A stretch of 7,513 bases of DNA, from the NCBI GenBank assembly GCA_028279085.1, contig JANQSX010000177.1, forward strand, positions 1 through 7,513, in the 5' to 3' direction. The position numbers were made by a program, and so were the translations under genes. The first letter of the stretch is position 1; every line of letters begins with the position of its first letter. Below the pieces are notes generated by a model that saw nothing but the letters and a program-made list of their open reading frames with translations, did not search any database and was not told where the DNA came from. The DNA is from Bdellovibrionales bacterium (GTDB taxonomy: Bacteria > Bdellovibrionota > Bdellovibrionia > Bdellovibrionales > UBA1609). This document shows, in pieces, positions 1 to 6,256 of this stretch.

Positions 1-128
1 AAAAATTATCTGATAAAAAGAAAAAAGTGGCTACAAAAAAGAACCTTGGCAAACAGAAGAAAAAAAAGGCAGACATAAAAACAAAAATGAAACATAAGAG
101 ATTAAAGAAAAAATTAAAGAGGGCTTAA
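1..128 (+). CDS. C-terminal tail of an upstream gene, probably topoisomerase VI subunit B (partial)
   Basis: An open frame enters at base 3 and runs to the TAA at 126-128, giving 41 residues of a protein whose start lies outside the window. The tail is extremely basic: 20 Lys and 2 Arg against 2 Asp, ending KKKLKRA. Such a tail is probably disordered and could bind DNA or RNA. The stop is only 17 nt before the start of the topoisomerase VI A-subunit gene on the same strand. In archaea and in other genomes with topoisomerase VI, top6B and top6A are commonly adjacent in that order, so this is most simply the end of top6B. The GHKL ATPase and transducer domains that would prove it are not in view. 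The reading frame is well supported by the lysine bias and the operon spacing; the product name is inference. Confidence 0.5.
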   Translation, partial: KLSDKKKKVATKKNLGKQKKKKADIKTKMKHKRLKKKLKRA

Positions 129-145
129 AGGTGAAGGAATAAGAA

Positions 146-1318
146 ATGGCTAAAAAACAAAATGTCATTCAAATAAGGAAGTTGGATAAAAATATACCGA
201 AAGCGGCTATTCGGGTTTGCGATACCATGTTGAAGGACCTGGAAAAAGCCAAGCGACCGGTTTTATCTGCTGTTAAATGTTCCTTGGATAATAGTGAATA
301 CGATGCTAAAAAAGGTTACCTAATACCTAAAGGAAAAAAAGTGCAGTCAGAGCTTAATGTTTCTTCTGTGCAAAAAATATCCCGCTCGGTTTTTTTACTG
401 GAGATTTTATTAAATAACATTAAGATAGGGTTAGTTAATACTAAGAGGGAGCTTTATTATATCTGTAAAGGTTTAATTAAGTCTGATTCTCTTTATAAAC
501 CCCTGGATTTTGATAGTCAGAGTGAAAGTGATTCTGTTATTGATTTTATTTGTGATATGCTGGAAGTGTATCGTGAAGAAATGAATTGCTTTGCCAATGA
601 TCGAGGAGGACAGACTTATTCCAAAAATTTAGTAGTGACAGAAACTCTCTCGGATAATACCAAAGCGGTGGTTGATCTTAGTTCTTTGGGAACAACTCCT
701 TTTCAACCGAAGAACAAACCTCAACAATTTCAACTTAAGAAAAAAGGAAAACTGGATTTCTGTTTAGTGGTAGAATCAGAGGGTACGGCCAATACTTTGG
801 TGGCTAATGGAATGACCAAAAGGCATAATTGTATCATTATGGGTGCGCAAGGGGTTCCGAGCAATGCCGTTCGTGGTTGGTGCAAAACCATTCAAAATCA
901 GTTAAAAATTCCTATTTTCTTTTATGGAGATTTGGATGCCTATACTCTACAAAATATTTATCGTACTTTGAAGGCTGGATCGGCCGCCAGTCTCATTCGT
1001 AATGCGGACTTTAGTGCACCGGAAGTGCATTTTTTGGGCCTGCTTCCTGAAGATGTGGAAAAGTATGATTTACATTGTTATGATGTTTCCACTAAAGATC
1101 CCGGTGAAATGCGTTCTATAAAAAAAGCTCGTGATGCCTTAAAAAACGATCCTTTTTTCCAGGATAAGAAAAATAAAAAGTTAGCTCGTATTTTAAAATG
1201 GCTTATTAGTGAGAAAAAACGTTGTGAACAACAGTCCGTGTTTTCCACAGATCCTAAAAATCCGGCAGTGCTGGAAGAATTTATTGTCAATAAAATCAAA
1301 ACAAAATCTTATTGTTAA
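146..1318 (+). CDS. top6A: DNA topoisomerase VI subunit A (type IIB topoisomerase, Spo11/Top6A family)
   Basis: This 390-residue protein should be the DNA-cleaving subunit of an A2B2 type IIB topoisomerase, which passes one duplex through another using ATP hydrolysed by the B subunit. A winged-helix/5Y-CAP region (about 70-160) holds RELYY at 101-105; by family alignment the second tyrosine, Y105, is the nucleophile. The TOPRIM domain (about 203-300) has VVESEG with E210 and GDLD with D262 and D264, the metal-binding triad. Further family signatures are IYRTLKAGS (271-279), FLGLLPEDVEKY (296-307) and a C-terminal CEQQ (360-363) before the final helix. Length is normal for the family. The start is supported by GAAGGA at 133-138, 7 nt upstream. 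The DxDPxG signature of archaeal enzymes reads DLDAYT here, so this is a divergent form. It probably pairs with the gene ending at 128. Family assignment is strong; activity in the cell is not shown. Confidence 0.93.
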   Translation: MAKKQNVIQIRKLDKNIPKAAIRVCDTMLKDLEKAKRPVLSAVKCSLDNSEYDAKKGYLIPKGKKVQSELNVSSVQKISRSVFLLEILLNNIKIGLVNTKRELYYICKGLIKSDSLYKPLDFDSQSESDSVIDFICDMLEVYREEMNCFANDRGGQTYSKNLVVTETLSDNTKAVVDLSSLGTTPFQPKNKPQQFQLKKKGKLDFCLVVESEGTANTLVANGMTKRHNCIIMGAQGVPSNAVRGWCKTIQNQLKIPIFFYGDLDAYTLQNIYRTLKAGSAASLIRNADFSAPEVHFLGLLPEDVEKYDLHCYDVSTKDPGEMRSIKKARDALKNDPFFQDKKNKKLARILKWLISEKKRCEQQSVFSTDPKNPAVLEEFIVNKIKTKSYC

Positions 1319-1340
1319 ATAGATTATTTCACTTTAAAAT
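1312..1340 (+). promoter_or_regulatory. Candidate sigma-70-type promoter for the lipoprotein gene
   Basis: TTGTTA at 1312-1317, a 17-nt spacer and TAAAAT at 1335-1340 resemble a -35/-10 pair with optimal spacing. The -35 overlaps the stop region of the topoisomerase gene. Transcription would start near 1347, leaving a short leader that still contains the Shine-Dalgarno sequence. In DNA this AT-rich such matches occur by chance, so this is a candidate only. Confidence 0.35.
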
Positions 1341-1344
1341 AATC
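1322..1344 (+). repeat. Small AT-rich inverted repeat between topoisomerase and lipoprotein genes
   Basis: GATTATTT (1322-1329) and AAATAATC (1337-1344) are perfect 8-bp arms around a 7-nt loop, starting 4 nt after the topoisomerase stop codon. Only one pair is G:C and no T-run follows, so it is a poor intrinsic terminator. It may be a weak intercistronic hairpin or chance. It overlaps the candidate -10 box. Confidence 0.4.
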
Positions 1345-1353
1345 GAAAACAAT

Positions 1354-1360
1354 GAGGAGG
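1354..1360 (+). promoter_or_regulatory. Strong Shine-Dalgarno that fixes the lipoprotein start
   Basis: GAGGAGG lies 5 nt before the ATG at 1366. The longer in-frame possibility, from 1312, would translate this site and put 18 polar/charged residues in front of the signal peptide, so the site decides the start. Confidence 0.8.
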
Positions 1361-1365
1361 TGTGT

Positions 1366-1938
1366 ATGTACTTAAAAAGTGTTTTATTTTTTAGTTCTCT
1401 TCTTTTTTGTGTTTCCTGTACCACTTTTCATTATTATTATCCTTCTCATGAGTTTAAAAAAAGAACATATAATCCTGTTAAAAAAGGACTGATTGAATTG
1501 AATGTGTATGGAGAAATGTCCTACTCTGAGCGTCCCGGGCATATCACTAGTTGGAGTGTAGCTCATAAGAAAGGCTTACAAAATGTAAAACAGAGTATTA
1601 AAAACTTTTGTGAAGGAAAGTATATGATAAAAGCTATTGTAGAAAAAAAAGAAAATATGGGAACACGATCTGATACCTCTTATCATAGCAACTATAGTGC
1701 ATATAAAGATAGATATAGAAGTGGTGCTTACGGAGGTGGGACAGTCGCCTCCGGAGTTGGAGATTCTATAAGTACCGGAGGATACAGAGGGGGACAATAT
1801 AATTCAATGAATACCTATGGGGGAAGGTATGCCGGATCAGATAACACTGTGGAAACAGGTGATCGAAATGCTCATAGTACAACCAGAACTATGCCGGTTT
1901 TTAGAGAATACACGGATATTACTTTTCAATGTAAATAG
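1366..1938 (+). CDS. Gly/Tyr/Ser-rich lipoprotein of unknown function
   Basis: This 190-residue protein begins with a classic short lipoprotein signal: K4, a hydrophobic core (about 5-14) and FCVSC, with C18 as the likely lipidated residue after signal peptidase II cleavage. The -3 position is Cys rather than Leu, so the lipobox is slightly atypical. The mature protein has an ordered-looking segment (about 40-98) containing FCEGKY at 81-86. It is followed by a low-complexity stretch rich in Gly, Tyr and Ser (about 102-160), with runs such as YGGG and YGGRYAG. The end is YTDITFQCK. C82 and C189 are the only mature cysteines besides C18 and could form a disulfide. I do not recognise a named family. 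It is probably an outer-membrane or periplasmic lipoprotein. It lies 47 nt after the topoisomerase gene, probably from its own promoter, so a functional tie to that gene is not indicated. Confidence 0.85.
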   Translation: MYLKSVLFFSSLLFCVSCTTFHYYYPSHEFKKRTYNPVKKGLIELNVYGEMSYSERPGHITSWSVAHKKGLQNVKQSIKNFCEGKYMIKAIVEKKENMGTRSDTSYHSNYSAYKDRYRSGAYGGGTVASGVGDSISTGGYRGGQYNSMNTYGGRYAGSDNTVETGDRNAHSTTRTMPVFREYTDITFQCK

Positions 1939-3015
1939 TTATTTGTGAGTGGCCGCTTCTTTTTTCTGAAAGATCTTCTGACTCATGTAAACCACACTGC
2001 GAACAGATATTTCTGTCAGTACAAAAGCTTGTATCGCACCGGTAAGACAATAAATTTCATTAAACCTAGTGGGAATAAACAAGTAGTATAGACCGATAAA
2101 AATAAAATGGGTTACATAACATATCCCGAAAAGGCGCATCCACATTAGTTGTCTCAGCCAGTGGCAGATTTTGAGTTGAGCTAGAAAATTATTTACAGTT
2201 GAAACAAGTGATAAACGCATAAGAAACAAAATCACTATAAAGTGGCTCCAGAAAATAAAAGGCGTTTGCCTTAGCATAAAACAAAAAAAGCCAGGGCCTA
2301 AAGGAGCGGAATAGTAAGCACCCCATTGAGGGAAAGCTACGATAAAGAGAGCTAACCAAATGAATGATTCAACTTTTGTCCATTTTGATAAGTAGTTTAT
2401 ACTTCCTTTTCTGGTCCATACTCCCAAACCATAGCAAAACCATATCAATCCTATCCAGGGGAATATAGGAAAAGCATTCCCGGGAGCATTTGCAGCACAG
2501 TTTCCCACCAGAATATTTTTTAAATACGAGTCTTCAGAAGGAAACCACTCCCATAAAGGAACACACAATAAAATAAAACCGATAACAGCCGCTGGCGTAA
2601 TCAATTTTTTAAATTTTTCCAGACCATATAAAGATAAAATACTAACCGCTAAAAAACAAAAAATATCCCAATCTGTGTAAAGATCTTTAAAAGGTTCATC
2701 ACCCTGGGTAAATAACAAAACAATAAAACCTAAAGGTAAAAGAATGATTAGTTTTTTTCTTCTTTTGTTGGATACTTTTTTTAAACCATATAAAAATGAA
2801 ATTAAGGATATGATAATAAAAACACTTATGATAAGAAAGCGGCTTATACTAACAAAAATACCGGTTTTAAAAGGAATAATATCTTCATAAAACAGCATTT
2901 CATAAGCATGAAAATAGACGATAGGGGGAGTGACAATGAACCGGATAATGTCCAAGCCATACCAGTATTTAGTATCTGAATCGGACGGGCTTGAAAACCG
3001 AGTTAACATATTCAC
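1939..3015 (-). CDS. Multi-pass membrane acyltransferase-3-like protein (OafA/DUF1624-type)
   Basis: Last gene of the minus-strand operon; about 358 residues with roughly ten hydrophobic segments. Near the N-terminus GLDIIR is followed by the first membrane helix and a histidine, giving the R-x10-H spacing typical of acyltransferase-3 proteins (Arg and His at residues 30 and 41 if counted from the upstream ATG at 3030). FPIFPWIG in the middle resembles the FPxxPW segment of acyltransferase-3 and DUF1624 proteins, and a later GICYVTHF resembles their second conserved His region. These enzymes move acyl, often acetyl, groups across or at the membrane onto sugars or lipids; the substrate here is unknown. 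Start choice: ATG at 3030 lacks a ribosome site. GTG at 3015 has GGAG 7 nt upstream and is preferred. ATG at 3009 is also possible. Any of these overlaps the preceding gene by 41-62 nt. The stop directly abuts the opposing lipoprotein stop. Confidence 0.8.
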   Translation of the reverse strand: MNMLTRFSSPSDSDTKYWYGLDIIRFIVTPPIVYFHAYEMLFYEDIIPFKTGIFVSISRFLIISVFIIISLISFLYGLKKVSNKRRKKLIILLPLGFIVLLFTQGDEPFKDLYTDWDIFCFLAVSILSLYGLEKFKKLITPAAVIGFILLCVPLWEWFPSEDSYLKNILVGNCAANAPGNAFPIFPWIGLIWFCYGLGVWTRKGSINYLSKWTKVESFIWLALFIVAFPQWGAYYSAPLGPGFFCFMLRQTPFIFWSHFIVILFLMRLSLVSTVNNFLAQLKICHWLRQLMWMRLFGICYVTHFIFIGLYYLFIPTRFNEIYCLTGAIQAFVLTEISVRSVVYMSQKIFQKKEAATHK

Positions 3016-4612
3016 TTTTGATCTCCACATCTTCTAATATATTATGAATAGAAACTAAATTTTTTCTTGTTTGTTCACTAACTTCATATTTTATTTTTTT
3101 CTTTTTAAGACTGATACTTTTTTTATCTGTTTGGAGAAATAAAAAAGGTTCCATTTTTCCAAAAGCAAAAATAGTTTTGTACCCGGCATGGGTTAAAGTG
3201 CTGTATAAAATATCCTGGGGCATGGGTTTTACATTTAAGGTTTCATTATAAAGGTCTTTCCATATAGGAACATCCAATATGATAAATCCATTTTTAGTTA
3301 AACGGTTTTTCACTCTTTTATAAAATTCAATGCTGTATAGTCGGGACAAATCAAAAGATCGGGGAAAGGGAAAATCAATAAATATAGCATCATATTTTTT
3401 TTTATCCTTGGCAATGTAAGTAAAAGCATCATCAATGATAATGTTGACTTTTTTATTTTTAAAAGCTTGCTGGTTGAGTTGACTAAGTGGTCTATAGTTT
3501 GTTGCTAATTTAATCATAGCCGGATCGATTTCCACAAGAGTAATGGTGTTGACATTTTTATAAAATTCAATAATTTGTGAAGCCAGTAGTCCATCTCCTC
3601 CTCCTAAAATTAAAATATTTTCAGGCTCTTTACCGGTTAAAGAAGGTCCTCCCACTACTATGGATTCATGGTAGGTTTTCCAAAAATTTGAGAAAAACTG
3701 CGGTTGCCGGTTTAAATAAAGAGCCATTCCTTTGCCATAAAGATCTAGGTATGGAATGGAATATTTTAAAAAGTTTTTTGGGATAATATCAATATTTTGA
3801 TAAGGGGATTCAATTCTTAATATGTTCTTGTGGGATTGTGTAAACTTAAATAACCACTTTATGCTTTTTATATTAAAATGAGCTAATTCTGCCTTCAAGT
3901 ACCAGGTTTTTAGATGAAGTTGCATAAGATGCTTATCCTGTGTTCCACAAGTGTATAAAATAATCACTGGAATAAAAAGAAAAATTCCTTTTTTAATAGT
4001 AAATTGTTTATGAGAGAAAAGAGACTCCATAAGGGTCACTACATTGATAAATCCAATCAGGATACATGTTTTCAGCACTCCGAAAACAGGAACTATTAAT
4101 AAAGTCACAAGCACACTACCCAAAAACCCTCCCACATATCCGGCCCCTAACAAAGCTCCCGTACCACTTAAAATATGGGAAGTAGGTTTTTTTGTTTCTT
4201 TTACTTTTAGCCAGACAGGTAGTTCCAATCCGGAAAGAAATCCAATAAAAAAAACAAAAAACTGCATAACCAGTAAAAAAACATAAGGAAGAACATCTTT
4301 TGTAAGGTAAAGATGCCGTTCGGAAAAAAAAGATACATTCATAAAAGTAAATGAACTAAATATCAAAAAGACAGCCAGTCCTCCAAAAATAGCTAATAGT
4401 ATTTCAATAATAAAAAATATATTTAGAGGAGCTTTATGTGATAGAGATCGTCCATAGTAAATTCCTCCCAATCCCATACCCAATAGAAAAAAGCCAAAAG
4501 AGAGACTGTATGATAAAATGTATTCATGGGTTAATTCCGCTAAGGTTCGGGCCATTAGTAGTTGATAGCACATACTGCAAAAAGATAAGATCAACACTCG
4601 CGTAAAGATCAT
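2969..4612 (-). CDS. Membrane spermidine-synthase-like protein: membrane domain fused to PABS aminopropyltransferase domain
   Basis: 547 residues. Residues 1-222 form about seven membrane helices with the family signature GFLSGLELP (124-132). A linker follows, then a PABS-type Rossmann domain: SPYQNI (269-274), YHE (314-316), GGGDG (337-341), E361 and D363 in VEIDP, DDAF (394-397) and YDAIFIDFPFP (407-417) before LYSIEFY. The donor-site residues, which bind decarboxylated S-adenosylmethionine in spermidine synthases, look intact. The conserved DxxDP reads D413-F-P-F-P, so the second Asp, in the loop near the amine acceptor, is Phe. Substrate specificity is therefore doubtful, and a non-polyamine acceptor is possible. 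The ATG is supported by AAGAGGAG 4 nt upstream and overlaps the previous stop as ATGA, implying translational coupling. No speD-like gene is in the operon. Family assignment is strong; the reaction is not established. Confidence 0.88.
   Translation of the reverse strand: MIFTRVLILSFCSMCYQLLMARTLAELTHEYILSYSLSFGFFLLGMGLGGIYYGRSLSHKAPLNIFFIIEILLAIFGGLAVFLIFSSFTFMNVSFFSERHLYLTKDVLPYVFLLVMQFFVFFIGFLSGLELPVWLKVKETKKPTSHILSGTGALLGAGYVGGFLGSVLVTLLIVPVFGVLKTCILIGFINVVTLMESLFSHKQFTIKKGIFLFIPVIILYTCGTQDKHLMQLHLKTWYLKAELAHFNIKSIKWLFKFTQSHKNILRIESPYQNIDIIPKNFLKYSIPYLDLYGKGMALYLNRQPQFFSNFWKTYHESIVVGGPSLTGKEPENILILGGGDGLLASQIIEFYKNVNTITLVEIDPAMIKLATNYRPLSQLNQQAFKNKKVNIIIDDAFTYIAKDKKKYDAIFIDFPFPRSFDLSRLYSIEFYKRVKNRLTKNGFIILDVPIWKDLYNETLNVKPMPQDILYSTLTHAGYKTIFAFGKMEPFLFLQTDKKSISLKKKKIKYEVSEQTRKNLVSIHNILEDVEIKSEYVNSVFKPVRFRY
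3023..3026 (-). promoter_or_regulatory. Internal Shine-Dalgarno supporting a GTG start for the acyltransferase-like gene
   Basis: Read on the minus strand, GGAG precedes GTG (3015-3013) by 7 nt. It lies inside the 3' coding end of the upstream gene, so ribosomes finishing that gene pass over the site. It is weak (4 nt), hence the uncertainty about the start. Confidence 0.4.
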
Positions 4613-5283
4613 GAAACTCCTCTTAAGAATAAAGACTGTCTAAAAACAGATAAATGAGAGTCAAATATAAAAAGGAGGCAGGCACCAACACCTATAGATA
4701 GTACAATTATTTTTTCTATCATACAGGCTCTTTTTGGCGGGAGCAGTGTATAAGCTACACCAAGGTTGATACAGGAAACGATAATGCTGGTCTTAAAAAG
4801 TCCCAGTAAAAAAAAGCATGCCGGAAACAATATGGCTGCGCTAAACATTCCTATGCAATCCAGTCCCAGAATATGAAATTTTTCTTTTAGTTCCTGCTTT
4901 TCCCCCATTAATAAAGGTAATTCCATTCCGGATAAAAATCCGATTATTACAATGGGAAATAGTAAAATAAGGGATTGTAATAAAAAAGGAAAGGAGGTGA
5001 TAAATTGCGCAAAGATAATTGTTACATATCCTCCTATCAGTCCTGAGAGAGATAAGGCCAGCTCAATATAAAACAGTCGTTTTAAGTTTTTTGATTGATT
5101 AATAGTTAATGTGTCATAAACTATAGAACCTATTCCTAAAGCCAGTACAAAAGTCCCTATACCCAGACTATAGCCGAGAATAGTACTCCCCATAAAAACG
5201 GATATGAGTTGAGAGAATATCAATTCATAAAATAAACTGCAAAAAGCCAGGAGAAAAGAAATGAACAGAATAGACCTTGTCAT
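4609..5283 (-). CDS. Stand-alone membrane domain homologous to the N-terminal half of membrane spermidine synthases
   Basis: 224 residues, about seven hydrophobic segments, no soluble catalytic domain. It matches the membrane half of the downstream gene in order: FYELI (18-22) against CYQLL; ILGYSLGIGTF (35-45) against ILSYSLSFGFF; GFLSGMELP (115-123) against GFLSGLELP; GLFKTSII...INL (161-173) against GVLKTCIL...INV; and a terminal HLSVFRQSLFL where the fusion protein has HLMQLHLKTWYL. It therefore ends where the partner's linker to the PABS domain begins. It appears to be a paralog that lost, or never had, the enzyme domain, and could form a heteromeric membrane complex with the next protein. 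The start has no Shine-Dalgarno but overlaps the previous stop as ATGA, so it likely depends on translational coupling. The similarity was read by eye. A transport role for the substrate is only a guess. Confidence 0.85.
   Translation of the reverse strand: MTRSILFISFLLAFCSLFYELIFSQLISVFMGSTILGYSLGIGTFVLALGIGSIVYDTLTINQSKNLKRLFYIELALSLSGLIGGYVTIIFAQFITSFPFLLQSLILLFPIVIIGFLSGMELPLLMGEKQELKEKFHILGLDCIGMFSAAILFPACFFLLGLFKTSIIVSCINLGVAYTLLPPKRACMIEKIIVLSIGVGACLLFIFDSHLSVFRQSLFLRGVS
4617..4624 (-). promoter_or_regulatory. Strong Shine-Dalgarno within the 3' end of the upstream gene
   Basis: Minus-strand AAGAGGAG sits 4 nt before the ATG at 4612, inside the last codons of the preceding membrane gene. 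It gives the PABS-domain gene its own ribosome loading in addition to the ATGA coupling, in contrast to the preceding gene, which has no visible site. Confidence 0.7.
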
Positions 5284-6056
5284 TGTTGGTTGTAAATATT
5301 TTTTGGTGCTTTTTTTGGTTTTAATGACTGTAAAAGCTCATCGATATAGTCTTCATTTTCTTCAAGCATGGAAGTTTTCCCGGAATAAGAGAGAATGTAA
5401 GAGCCTCTTTCATCCGAACGAGCGAGATAGACAATAACTTCCGCTCTATCTGTGCCTGGATTGTGTGCTTCCCATACATTGAGTTGCTTAAGACCTGGTC
5501 GTGGATTGTTCACTTTTATTGTGGGCTTTAGTTGAGATAATAAAGATTGATTTATATGAGGAAACGCATTTTTATATTCATTAACATAAGTTATAATATC
5601 TTCTGCTTTTGGAGGAACTACAGTAGTTGCTCCGATTACTAAGTGCTCATCTTCAAAAGGGTGTTCTCCTATCATGATTTTCACGGGGTCGTCCGTATCT
5701 AAATCCATTTCAGAATAAATAAATCTTTTTGGTAATGTCCCTTTTAAGTAGATCTCTTTGAGAAACTTTTTCTTTACGACTTCACTTTTTTCTCTTTGTA
5801 AATCATAGTTTTTGAAATTGATTTTTGTAGATCTGGCAGCCTTCCTCTTTTTTTGTTTTTTTCTATATCTTTCAATAATTTTGCGTTGTTTTTCTCTAGC
5901 TTTTTCTCTTTGTTTTTTACTTCTTTTTTTTATTGATTTAATATCTTGCGAAGTGATGTCTTGTGGTAGTTCTTGTTTCTTTGGAGACAAAATGATAAGA
6001 ACGAATGTGGCTATTGTAACTAAAACAACAAATACAATAATTTGTTTTTTCTCCAT
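5280..6056 (-). CDS. Single-pass membrane protein with cationic stem and unrecognised globular domain
   Basis: 258 residues; first gene of the four-gene minus-strand operon. Residues 5-23 form one membrane helix with no evident signal-peptidase cleavage site. Residues 40-78 hold 22 Lys/Arg and 3 Glu in a predicted continuous charged helix, possibly a coiled coil. Residues about 100-246 look like a mixed alpha/beta domain, with segments MIGEHPF (128-134), VIGATTVVPP (140-149), LNVWEAHNPG (192-201) and SYILSYSGKT (219-228), ending in a helix (ENEDYIDELLQSLK). I do not recognise the family; a PsbP/DcrB-like fold is a loose impression from the C-terminal pattern only. No ribosome site precedes the ATG, and a candidate promoter would give an almost leaderless transcript. 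Its stop overlaps the next start (ATGA), so it is probably made with and near the membrane proteins that follow, perhaps as an accessory or substrate-presenting subunit. Confidence 0.82.
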   Translation of the reverse strand: MEKKQIIVFVVLVTIATFVLIILSPKKQELPQDITSQDIKSIKKRSKKQREKAREKQRKIIERYRKKQKKRKAARSTKINFKNYDLQREKSEVVKKKFLKEIYLKGTLPKRFIYSEMDLDTDDPVKIMIGEHPFEDEHLVIGATTVVPPKAEDIITYVNEYKNAFPHINQSLLSQLKPTIKVNNPRPGLKQLNVWEAHNPGTDRAEVIVYLARSDERGSYILSYSGKTSMLEENEDYIDELLQSLKPKKAPKNIYNQQ

Positions 6057-6063
6057 ATATAAA

Positions 6064-6093
6064 ACTATATACGGTGGTACGTAAGAAAAGCAA
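6064..6093 (-). promoter_or_regulatory. Candidate promoter for the minus-strand operon, giving a near-leaderless mRNA
   Basis: On the minus strand, TTGCTT (6093-6088) is followed by TATATA (6071-6066, spacer 16) or TATAGT (6069-6064, spacer 18). Transcription would start around 6058-6060, a few bases before the ATG at 6056. This would explain the absence of a Shine-Dalgarno sequence. The match is moderate and the region is AT-rich. Confidence 0.35.
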
Positions 6094-6227
6094 GAAGTAC
6101 AGTAAGGGAAACTATTAAAAACTCAAAGAGGGTGTTTAAATACGATACAATATAACTTATCGTTTTTATTGTTTTTTTTATTATTGTATGAATTTTAATC
6201 GATGATTTTTCTAAATTGCTGAATTTT

Positions 6228-6256
6228 TTGAAAACACTGTTTTTTAATGATACTAT
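6228..6256 (+). promoter_or_regulatory. Candidate sigma-70-type promoter for the prepilin gene
   Basis: TTGAAA (6228-6233), a 17-nt spacer and TACTAT (6251-6256) form the best-looking promoter in the window, directed toward the prepilin gene. The predicted start near 6263 leaves a leader of about 47 nt before the ATG at 6310. Confidence 0.5.
6231..6243. repeat. Small dyad in the promoter spacer
   Basis: AAAACA and TGTTTT flank a single C, a perfect 6-bp inverted repeat between the -35 and -10 of the prepilin promoter. The position would suit a repressor or activator half-site pair, but 6-bp A/T-dominated dyads are common by chance here. Confidence 0.3.

Noticed and set aside
1312..1365. Upstream in-frame start extending the lipoprotein by 18 residues
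   Set aside because: It would overlap the topoisomerase end, translate through the strong GAGGAGG site and spoil the N-terminal lipoprotein signal.
1078..1797. Minus-strand open frames at 1078-1299, 1384-1566 and 1576-1797
   Set aside because: They lie antisense to well-supported genes, have no ribosome sites or recognisable composition, and read as shadows.
1965..1985. AAGATCTT palindrome near the convergent junction as a terminator
   Set aside because: The 8-bp palindrome has no loop and is not followed by a T-run in either direction.
3577..4286. Plus-strand open frames at 3577-3786 and 4044-4286
   Set aside because: They are antisense to the conserved PABS and membrane segments of the spermidine-synthase-like gene.
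5812..6084. Plus-strand open frame of 90 residues, hydrophobic and Cys/Phe-rich
   Set aside because: Its hydrophobicity is the complement of the Lys-rich stem and membrane helix of the opposing gene (antisense of Lys codons reads as Phe), and no start signal is evident.
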